A DNA stretch of 22,665 nt. It comes from FEN-1297 sp963787005. GTDB taxonomy: Bacteria; Bacteroidota; Ignavibacteria; Ignavibacteriales; Ignavibacteriaceae. Made by a program: the position numbers and the translations under genes. Every line of letters begins with the position of its first letter. Position 1 is the stretch's first letter. Under the pieces are notes generated by a model. It did not search any database. It was not told the DNA's origin and saw only the letters and a list, made by a program, of their open reading frames with translations. The stretch lies in NCBI GenBank assembly GCA_963787005.1, contig CAWBBX010000126.1, forward strand, positions 1 through 22,665, in the 5' to 3' direction. Shown here in pieces: positions 1 to 5,481 of the stretch.

Positions 1-1
1 A

Positions 2-17
2 ACGACATTTGTCGCCT
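2..17 (+). repeat. Left 16-bp terminal inverted repeat of the DUF1670 unit
   Basis: The sequence ACGACATTTGTCGCCT is the exact reverse complement of positions 1708-1723. It contains its own dyad, CGACA-TT-TGTCG. It lies 36 nt before the first DUF1670 start codon and only one base from the edge of the window, so any flanking target duplication on this side cannot be seen. Confidence 0.85.
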
Positions 18-53
18 CAGAAATGAATAAATTGAAAAAAACTGAGGTGATAA

Positions 54-899
54 ATGAAAATAAGCAGAAGCGTACTGAACAGACAGCAGCTGAAAAGTTC
101 GGAAGGAGAGTTTATCTGGGAGTTAGAAAACTCATATGAACTCTCCCCTAAATTAAGTGAGCTGATATTAAATACAGCAAAAGAGTGTTTACTAAGAGAT
201 CATTCACTAAAGGAAGGTCAGATAGAAGTAAGGGTAATAGAGATAGAAGAGAGATCGGGCAAAGCACTGGAAAAAATGGAGAAGAAAAGAGTACGATTAA
301 CGGTAGACAACGGACTGGAAGATCTAGAGATATTACAAGCTAACGGAAGAATAGAATTAAGGCAAATAAGAATAGAAAGGATAACAGAAGAAGCGATAGA
401 ACAAAGTGGAGTATTAAGTCAAGAAGATTTGGGAAAATATCTAGGCTGCACAGTAAGAACGATACAAAGGGATATAAAGGAGATAAAGAGAAGGGGGATA
501 GATGTAGTAACCCGCGGTTATCTTCATAACATAGGCAGAGGTCAAACCCATAAGGTAAAAATCATAGGCATGTACTTAGATGGTCAGACGTACAGTGAGA
601 TAAGGCAGAAGACTAGACATAGTTTTGGAGCAATAAAAAGATATCTGGCAAATTTTGTAAAGGTGATGATGTCGCAAAGCAGAGGTATCAGAAGAGTAAA
701 AGAAATAAGTATGGTAACGGGATTAAGTGAAGTATTGGTAAAGCAATATATAGAATTAAGAAAAGAGATAAATAACGATAAAACCAGAAGAGATAATCTA
801 AAATTATTGCTAATCAGAAGCAGCTATAGAGAAGGGATAAAAAAAAGGACAAAGAGCTATTCAAAGCCTCTGGCAGCTATGATAGGAGGCTTGTCATGA
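54..899 (+). CDS. DUF1670 domain-containing protein, first of a pair
   Basis: A 281-residue protein that I recognise as DUF1670-like; its function is unknown. Residues 1-100 form a charged N-terminal region. Three helix-turn-helix-like stretches follow: about 120-145 (LSQEDLGKYLGCTVRTIQRD), about 180-198 (YSEIRQKTRHSFGAIKRYL) and about 216-235 (VKEISMVTGLSEVLVKQYIE). A GRGQTHK segment links the first two and is matched by GSLPTHK in the next gene. The C-terminus is basic, as expected of a nucleic-acid-binding protein. The start at 54 has a good ribosome site (GAGGTGA at 44-50). The stop overlaps the next start, suggesting translational coupling. No catalytic motif is visible. DNA binding is an inference from the helix-turn-helix pattern. 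Confidence 0.8.
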   Translation: MKISRSVLNRQQLKSSEGEFIWELENSYELSPKLSELILNTAKECLLRDHSLKEGQIEVRVIEIEERSGKALEKMEKKRVRLTVDNGLEDLEILQANGRIELRQIRIERITEEAIEQSGVLSQEDLGKYLGCTVRTIQRDIKEIKRRGIDVVTRGYLHNIGRGQTHKVKIIGMYLDGQTYSEIRQKTRHSFGAIKRYLANFVKVMMSQSRGIRRVKEISMVTGLSEVLVKQYIELRKEINNDKTRRDNLKLLLIRSSYREGIKKRTKSYSKPLAAMIGGLS

Positions 900-1699
900 G
901 TATAAATCCGACAAGAGACCGTTATGCAAGCATAAACAAAAGGAACTTTCACCAAGGGATAATAAATCTATTAGAGAATGAATATAAGATATTGGGGTCA
1001 AGAAAAGTATTGGAAATGTTGGCGGATGATCTTGAGGATTTACACAGAGAATATTATCCGGGAAGAAATCAAGTAGGCTTTGGAGAAATAGTATTTACCA
1101 CAACGAAAGATGATGGTCAGAGACAGAGCTACGGAAAGAAGACCGAAGATTATGCAAGTGTAACGGTAGTACTTCCATTAATAACGAAAGAAGATGTAGA
1201 GCGAAGAATATATTTTAAGAAGGGCGACCGTAACAGTAATTATCGTCACAGAGAAGCACGAGACATCGAGACGATGGTAAGGTTGATAAAAAGCGCAAAG
1301 AACCAGAGCGGCTTATTAAGCGGAGCAGAGTTGAGTGTCTTGATGAACCGTAGCTTAAGTACGATAAGAAAATATTTAGATGCTTATACAAAAAAAACCG
1401 GTGAGATATTACCATTAAAAGGATACGTTCTAGATCAAGGAAGTCTTCCGACACATAAAGGAATAATAATAAGTTTATATGAACAGGGAATATCCCCGGC
1501 AGACATAGTACTGAAAACAAGTCACAGTCAAGATGCAGTAGATAGATACATAAAGCATTATGAACAAATCAAGAAGCTTTTACTTAAAGGCATGGATGAA
1601 ACAGCTATAAAAGAAATAACAGGAAGAACTATGAAAGTAGTGAAGGAGTATATTAAGTTGTACAAAGATCTAAATCCTGTTAGAAATAAAAATCGGTAA
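896..1699 (+). CDS. DUF1670 domain-containing protein, second of a pair
   Basis: A 267-residue paralogue of the preceding gene, also DUF1670-like. The N-terminal region has a mixed helix and strand pattern (residues about 15-105, including EIVFTTTK and YASVTVVLPLI). Helix-turn-helix-like stretches follow at about 142-162 (SGAELSVLMNRSLSTIRKYL), 198-217 (SPADIVLKTSHSQDAVDRYI) and 235-254. The GSLPTHK segment near residues 182-188 matches the THK segment of the first protein. The start codon lies inside the previous stop (ATGA), so the two are probably made together and may form a heteromeric complex; that is an inference. The stop codon is 8 nt from the right inverted repeat. Function is unknown, with no recognisable nuclease or transposase residues. 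Confidence 0.78.
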   Translation: MSINPTRDRYASINKRNFHQGIINLLENEYKILGSRKVLEMLADDLEDLHREYYPGRNQVGFGEIVFTTTKDDGQRQSYGKKTEDYASVTVVLPLITKEDVERRIYFKKGDRNSNYRHREARDIETMVRLIKSAKNQSGLLSGAELSVLMNRSLSTIRKYLDAYTKKTGEILPLKGYVLDQGSLPTHKGIIISLYEQGISPADIVLKTSHSQDAVDRYIKHYEQIKKLLLKGMDETAIKEITGRTMKVVKEYIKLYKDLNPVRNKNR

Positions 1700-1707
1700 A
1701 AATTACC

Positions 1708-1723
1708 AGGCGACAAATGTCGT
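1708..1723 (-). repeat. Right 16-bp terminal inverted repeat of the DUF1670 unit
   Basis: AGGCGACAAATGTCGT is the exact reverse complement of positions 2-17. The match stops at both ends: base 1724 does not pair with base 1, and 1707 does not pair with 18. The repeat is therefore a discrete 16-mer, not part of a longer duplicated region. Confidence 0.85.
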
Positions 1724-1749
1724 AATAGTAAATAGGAAAAGGTATCTAT

Positions 1750-1781
1750 GCATGTTTGCATGGTCGCATGACTGCATGAAG
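1750..1781 (+). repeat. Four GCATGNNN octamers in tandem
   Basis: GCATG occurs at 1750, 1758, 1766 and 1774, exactly 8 bp apart, while the three bases after each word vary (TTT, GTC, ACT, AAG). The constant core with free positions suggests either an old degenerate microsatellite or a phased binding-site array. It sits between the DUF1670 unit and the hairpin element. No coding potential is seen here. Confidence 0.6.
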
Positions 1782-1845
1782 TTCCTCGAAGGATTATGGA
1801 TCATGCATTCAATTCTGTGCGTGCAATGACGCTTCTAATATAATG

Positions 1846-2054
1846 TCACCCTTTCAGGGTTTATACTTTCTAAGCGTTATCTTACACCCGGGGTTGGTAC
1901 CCCGGGCTAAGATATGCGTCCCCTTCGGGGAAGAAAAACTCAAAGAAATGTATTCATAAAAAAGTTTTAAAACCCCGAATGGGGTAATATAACTCAGGCC
2001 GGGGCGGAGCCCCGGTATCGATGATGTAATATATATTAAACCCTGAAAGGGTGA
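1846..2054. repeat. REPIN/MITE-like element: six hairpins in mirror order within 18-bp inverted repeats
   Basis: The ends are perfect 18-bp inverted repeats (TCACCCTTTCAGGGTTTA at 1846-1863 and its complement at 2037-2054). Inside are hairpins at 1848-1860 (ACCCT/AGGGT), 1887-1906 (CCCGGGGT/ACCCCGGG, loop TGGT), 1920-1930 (CCCC/GGGG, loop TTC), 1972-1985 (ACCCC/GGGGT), 1999-2015 (CCGGGGC/GCCCCGG, loop GGA) and 2040-2052. Hairpins 1 to 3 match hairpins 6 to 4 in inverted order, so the whole element is one imperfect palindrome centred near 1950. It encodes nothing convincing. REP-like repeats of this kind are known to be moved by REP-associated tyrosine transposases in other bacteria; no such gene is present here. 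Confidence 0.8.
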
Positions 2055-2130
2055 GATCATTCATAAGGGGTTCTTCTATTCTCAAACCATAAAGGAAATT
2101 TAAAAGAATACCCACCTTGTTTCGAATAAA

Positions 2131-2152
2131 GAATTAGCGGATCCGGTAATTC
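2131..2152. promoter_or_regulatory. 22-bp interrupted palindrome upstream of the BASS transporter
   Basis: The outer arms GAATTA (2131-2136) and TAATTC (2147-2152) enclose the perfect palindrome CGGATCCG (2138-2145), with one mismatched G on each side. It lies 83 nt before the transporter start codon. The symmetry suits an operator for a dimeric regulator, but no promoter is clear nearby. Nothing else recognisable was found between 2055 and 2235. Confidence 0.35.
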
Positions 2153-2235
2153 GTAAATCATACCCAAAACTTTTTTCCGCAGCTTTGTGTGAAAATCCTT
2201 AAATTAGCTCATCCCTAAACCATCAATAAAATTAG

Positions 2236-3147
2236 ATGATAGAAAAACTTACGAAGCTCTTCCCCGTATGGGCAATACTGTTTTCGGTTCTTGCTTATTT
2301 TTATGCCGGATTTTTCGCCTCTTTCAAATCTTCTATAATTCCACTTTTAATGGTTGTAATGTTCGGTATGGGAATGACGCTGACTTGGGATAACTTTAAA
2401 GAAGTTCTGAAGACTCCCAAAGTAATTCTGCTCGGCGTTTCTCTTCAATATATAATTATGCCTCTTTCGGCGTATGTTATATCGAAGATATTCGGATTGC
2501 CGGCGGAGCTGACGGCCGGGATGGTGCTCGTCGGTACTAGTCCGGGCGGAACCGCTTCCAACGTAATATGCTACCTCGGCAACGCTAACGTCGCTCTCTC
2601 TATAACTCTTACTTTAACATCCACAATTCTCGCCGTACTTTTTACACCGGTGTTAACATATCTCTATCTCAGTCATATTATCGCCGTGCCGTTCTGGAAT
2701 ATGATGCTTAGTGTTCTGAAGATAGTGTTGGTCCCGGTGCTTCTCGGAACCGCGATCAATTCACTTTCCGGACAACAGCTCCGTAAGATAAACAATGTAT
2801 TTCCTTTTTTGTCTACTGTCGCAATCGTATTGATAATAGCCATAATTGTCGGATTGAATAAATCGAAGATAGAAGACGTAAATTTATTGATTATATTAAG
2901 TGTTATTCTTCATAACTTAAGCGGGCTTTCGGCAGGTTACGGCGTTACCAAGTTATTCGGATACGATAAGAAAACGCGCCGCACTATCGGAATTGAAGTA
3001 GGAATGCAGAATTCCGGACTTGCGGTAGCACTAGCAGTTAAATACTTTTCGGCTCTCTCCGCACTTCCGGGCGCAATTTTCAGCATATGGCACAACCTGT
3101 CCGGCTCAGTCATTGCCGGCTACTGGCGTATGAAAGACAAGGAATAA
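2236..3147 (+). CDS. Bile acid:sodium symporter family (BASS/SBF) transporter
   Basis: A 303-residue inner-membrane protein with about nine or ten hydrophobic segments covering nearly its whole length. Two signatures of the BASS/SBF family are visible: GTSPGGTASNV at residues 100-110 and GIEVGMQNSGLA at 252-263, in the two broken-helix regions that hold sodium in solved family members. Bacterial members move organic anions with sodium; the substrate here cannot be told from sequence. The length is normal for bacterial members. The start at 2236 has no strong Shine-Dalgarno sequence, but the protein begins as expected with MIEKLTKLFPVW. It appears to be a single-gene unit, followed by a palindrome at 3220 and then a secreted-protein gene. 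Confidence 0.88.
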   Translation: MIEKLTKLFPVWAILFSVLAYFYAGFFASFKSSIIPLLMVVMFGMGMTLTWDNFKEVLKTPKVILLGVSLQYIIMPLSAYVISKIFGLPAELTAGMVLVGTSPGGTASNVICYLGNANVALSITLTLTSTILAVLFTPVLTYLYLSHIIAVPFWNMMLSVLKIVLVPVLLGTAINSLSGQQLRKINNVFPFLSTVAIVLIIAIIVGLNKSKIEDVNLLIILSVILHNLSGLSAGYGVTKLFGYDKKTRRTIGIEVGMQNSGLAVALAVKYFSALSALPGAIFSIWHNLSGSVIAGYWRMKDKE

Positions 3148-3219
3148 TTTTTTTCTGAAAAATAGAATTAATAATAGTATCTTATTTTTAAGTAAAAAAT
3201 TACAGATTCAATTTCGTAG

Positions 3220-3239
3220 GAACATCATTTATGATGTTC
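3220..3239. promoter_or_regulatory. Perfect 9-bp-arm palindrome, operator or terminator stem
   Basis: The arms GAACATCAT (3220-3228) and ATGATGTTC (3231-3239) are separated by TT. It lies 72 nt after the transporter stop and 50 nt before the next start. There is no T-run behind it, so it is a weak candidate for an intrinsic terminator. An operator for the downstream gene is equally possible. Confidence 0.4.
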
Positions 3240-3289
3240 TATTAATCCGGTATTAAAATAATTAACTGCCAAATAAACCGGCGGTTCAG

Positions 3290-3868
3290 ATGAGAACAAT
3301 AATATTTCTCATAAGTTCTCTTGTTTGTTTTTCGATCTATCCTCAGACAAATAAAATCAACGCAAACCGGCTGGACGGCTTCAGGGGAATTCCGTGGGGA
3401 GTTTCAAAGGACAGTGTAAGAAATAAAGAGTCGGCGGAATATCTTCAATCATTTAAAGGATTCGGTATTGAGTCTTTTTCATATAAAGGATCAATCGCCG
3501 GACTCGACTGCAGAATCGATTATACTTTCAGAAACGACAGGCTCGCGGAAGGAATGTACTCGTTTGAAACCCCAAAATCGGTGAAGCCCGATTTTCTTCT
3601 TTTATACGAATACCTTGCGAAGAGTTACGGTAAGCCGCAGTATATGGCCGGACCCTCAATAAATGATGCTGAAATTTGGATCAAGAAAAATAATTACGGA
3701 AAGTTTCAGGGGCCGGAGCTGTATTGGAGTTTTAAAAACGGTTTTGCGGCTCTTCAGGCTTCAAGATTTAAGGACGATATAGGGATCAATATAATTTTTA
3801 TCGCCGGCAAAACTATTGAAGAGTACGGCAGCGAAAATATTGTCCCGGCGGAAAATTTTATTCATTAA
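3290..3868 (+). CDS. Small secreted protein of unknown function
   Basis: A 192-residue protein with a signal peptide (basic MR start, hydrophobic core IIFLISSLVCFSI, probable cleavage near residue 20). The mature part begins with FRGIPWGVSKDSVR, a pattern I associate with small exported hypothetical proteins in which an FxGIxWG segment leads an alpha/beta fold. Aromatic residues are spread through the rest (YLAKSYGKPQY, LYWSFKNGFAALQASRF). There are no catalytic motifs and no lipobox, so it is expected to be periplasmic or outer-membrane associated. No function is assigned. It is followed after 50 nt by a small membrane protein gene on the same strand, with which it may be cotranscribed. Confidence 0.65.
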   Translation: MRTIIFLISSLVCFSIYPQTNKINANRLDGFRGIPWGVSKDSVRNKESAEYLQSFKGFGIESFSYKGSIAGLDCRIDYTFRNDRLAEGMYSFETPKSVKPDFLLLYEYLAKSYGKPQYMAGPSINDAEIWIKKNNYGKFQGPELYWSFKNGFAALQASRFKDDIGINIIFIAGKTIEEYGSENIVPAENFIH

Positions 3869-3918
3869 TTAGTGTAATGTAAAAGTAGAAAACAATTGTA
3901 AATTACCCGGAGTTTAAA

Positions 3919-4287
3919 ATGAGAACAAATACAATTCCGGCAGTATTTTCAATAGTAATAGGTGCGGTGATTATTCTCATGTGGCTCGTGTTTGCCGCCG
4001 CAGATCAGATAAAGGAACTGCAGTCCGCGGCGGTTTCCACCTCTTTTCACATTGCCGCCGAGGGATTTACCGCGCTCGGATTAATAGCAGGCGGAGTCGG
4101 TCTGCTTTTAAAAAAAGTCTGGGCCGAGAAAATTCATCTTATATCCCTCGGCATGTTATTTTACTCGGTACTTCAGGCGTTCGGTTATTTTGCACAAGAT
4201 TATGAATGGCCGATGATGCTGTTTTTTGCCGTGTTGATTTTCCTTACACTTCTTTTTATCACGAGATTTTTTGTGAAATTGAAGTGA
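3919..4287 (+). CDS. Four-helix integral membrane protein of unknown function
   Basis: A 122-residue protein with four hydrophobic segments at about 6-27, 45-65, 72-90 and 97-119, separated by short polar turns. The C-terminus (FFVKLK) is basic. The ribosome site GGAG at 3908-3911 supports this start. The size and helix layout match many small conserved inner-membrane proteins, but no family motif is recognised and no function is claimed. An overlapping 74-residue frame (3981-4205) is rejected in favour of this one. Confidence 0.65.
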   Translation: MRTNTIPAVFSIVIGAVIILMWLVFAAADQIKELQSAAVSTSFHIAAEGFTALGLIAGGVGLLLKKVWAEKIHLISLGMLFYSVLQAFGYFAQDYEWPMMLFFAVLIFLTLLFITRFFVKLK

Positions 4288-4328
4288 AGTGTTATTGTAT
4301 TTTGATCGAATATATCAAGTTTAAAATT

Positions 4329-4570
4329 GATTATAAATTATTCTTGCCTATTTTGCCCTCTCAATCGGTATAGCTCTTTATTATTCTAAACGCGCAGGAA
4401 AAAGTACGGGTGAGTTTTTCCTTTCCGGCAGAAACCTGCCCTGGTACCTGGCCGGACTCTCTATCGTGGCAACAACCTTCGCCGCCGATACTCCGCTTGC
4501 GGTTACCGAACTTGTGGCGAAGAACGGAGATAATTACGGAGGTCGAATCCGGTTCCGGCCGGCTAGTGAA
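4329..4570 (+). pseudogene. Decayed 5' fragment of a sodium:solute symporter gene
   Basis: This stretch aligns with the 5' end of the symporter gene at 10377 and is nearly identical over the first 65 codons. Translated from 4337 it reads ILAYFALSIGIALYYSKRAG and continues to TPLAVTELVAKNG. Positions 4487-4527 are 41 of 41 identical to 10548-10588. It has lost its start codon region (a one-base deletion near 4335) and has a net 86-nt internal deletion after 4527 that shifts the frame. Only about 40 further nt resemble the intact gene, and the rest is gone. It is a remnant of a duplicated copy. The open frame at 4410-4613 is an accident of this decay. Confidence 0.85.
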
Positions 4571-4837
4571 AGGAAAAAAAGGAATCCATAATTATTGTCA
4601 AAACAGCTTATAAGTAAATCCGGAATTTATTATCATTTTAAATAGAAGCGGCATTCCATTTTTCACATTTTTAAATTATATTCTATCAATGGACAAAATT
4701 TACGCGTTTTATATTTATTATATTTTGGACATGTAAGATGTTCGGAATTTATATAAATTTAAACCTGCTCATTTAAAATAAACTATCCGAAATCCTATAG
4801 ACGTTCCTTATCGTTATTCATGAAGAAGAGGGGAATA
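4571..4837 (+). promoter_or_regulatory. Leader region of the molybdenum hydroxylase operon
   Basis: An AT-rich gap with no gene. It holds a poor promoter-like pair (TTTACG at 4699-4704, TATTTT at 4721-4726, 16-nt spacer) and a perfect 14-bp AT palindrome, AATTTATATAAATT, at 4746-4759, between the putative start of transcription and the first gene. The Moco riboswitch fold is not evident, since the GC-rich paired segments it needs are absent. Promoter placement is tentative. Confidence 0.25.
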
Positions 4838-5449
4838 ATGAAAGACAAAGACAAGCCCAGTTCAATTTCACGCAGAAATTTCTTAAAGGGAGTCGGCGGT
4901 TCATTTGCCGGTGCGTACTTGATCTCGCCCGAGATAGGAAAGCTCTCTAAAAAAATCTCGAAGAAGGCAAAGGAATTGGGAGCCGGCAAACAAGAGCTCT
5001 CGTTCAAATTAAACGGGAAAAAGGTGAAGGTTCTTGTTAAACCCAACAAAACTCTGGCCGATCTGCTGCGGGATGATTTTCAATTAACCGGAACTAAACT
5101 GATATGCAACCACGGAGAGTGCGGCGGCTGTACGGTGATGCTTGATGATAATGCCGTTTATTCTTGTCAAATGCTTGCCTTGGATGTTGAGGGCCGGGAA
5201 GTTACTACGGTTGAAGGTTTACTTGTTGGCGAAGAGCTCGGGCATATTCAAAAAGCATTCGTTGATAAGGACGGATATCAGTGCGGCTTCTGTACGCCGG
5301 GCCAAATAATGACGGCCTACGCTCTTCTGAAAAAAAATCCCCGGCCTTCTAAGGAAGAAATAGAAAAGGGAATGTACGGAAATATATGCAGGTGTTCGGC
5401 GTATCCCAAAATCGTCGATTCGGTTTTAGCCGCGGCAGAAAAGAATTAA
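4838..5449 (+). CDS. Tat-exported 2Fe-2S subunit of a molybdenum hydroxylase (PaoA/YagT-like)
   Basis: A 203-residue electron-transfer subunit of the xanthine dehydrogenase/aldehyde oxidoreductase family. A twin-arginine signal (SRRNFLKG, Arg12-Arg13) is followed by a rather weak hydrophobic stretch. The plant-ferredoxin-type cluster is bound by Cys90, Cys95, Cys98 and Cys110 (CNHGECGGC). The second cluster is bound by Cys149, Cys152, Cys184 and Cys186 (CGFC and CRC). I chose the start at 4838 over the in-frame ATG at 4820 because GAGGGG lies just upstream. The Tat signal and the following genes point to a periplasmic three-subunit enzyme like E. coli PaoABC, in which the partner subunits ride across with this one. 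The substrate could be an aldehyde or a purine-like heterocycle. Confidence 0.9.
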   Translation: MKDKDKPSSISRRNFLKGVGGSFAGAYLISPEIGKLSKKISKKAKELGAGKQELSFKLNGKKVKVLVKPNKTLADLLRDDFQLTGTKLICNHGECGGCTVMLDDNAVYSCQMLALDVEGREVTTVEGLLVGEELGHIQKAFVDKDGYQCGFCTPGQIMTAYALLKKNPRPSKEEIEKGMYGNICRCSAYPKIVDSVLAAAEKN

Positions 5450-5481
5450 AGTAAATTATTAAAAGAGATTAAGGAGGTAGC

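Larger units (their letters stand above)
2..1723 (+). mobile_element. Candidate two-gene DUF1670 mobile unit bounded by 16-bp inverted repeats
   Basis: What is seen: perfect 16-bp inverted repeats enclose exactly two genes that overlap by four bases (ATGA). The left repeat ends 36 nt before the first start codon, and the right repeat begins 8 nt after the second stop codon. Both genes use ATA, AGA, GTA and TTA heavily and have a purine-rich coding strand unlike the genes after 2236. What is inferred: this compact layout matches that of an insertion element. I recognise no DDE, serine, tyrosine or HUH transposase motif in either protein, so mobility is a hypothesis. The alternative is an autoregulated gene pair whose repeats are operators. 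Direct repeats flanking the unit cannot be tested because the left flank is missing. Confidence 0.5.

Noticed and set aside
1750..1781. A CRISPR array made of the GCATG repeats
   Set aside because: The unit is only 8 bp, without spacers, and no cas gene is near.
1854..2060. 68-residue open frame on the minus strand
   Set aside because: It lies wholly within the hairpin element; its residues follow the palindromes (PFQG, PGLRPG), and it has no ribosome site.
4410..4613. 67-residue open frame that could be a small gene
   Set aside because: Most of it is an out-of-frame reading of the decayed symporter fragment.
4820..4837. Upstream ATG as start of the 2Fe-2S subunit
   Set aside because: The ATG at 4838 has the better ribosome site (GAGGGG) and puts the twin-arginine motif at the usual distance from the N-terminus.
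4571..4837. A Moco riboswitch ahead of the hydroxylase operon
   Set aside because: The region is AT-rich and lacks the conserved GC-rich stems of that RNA.
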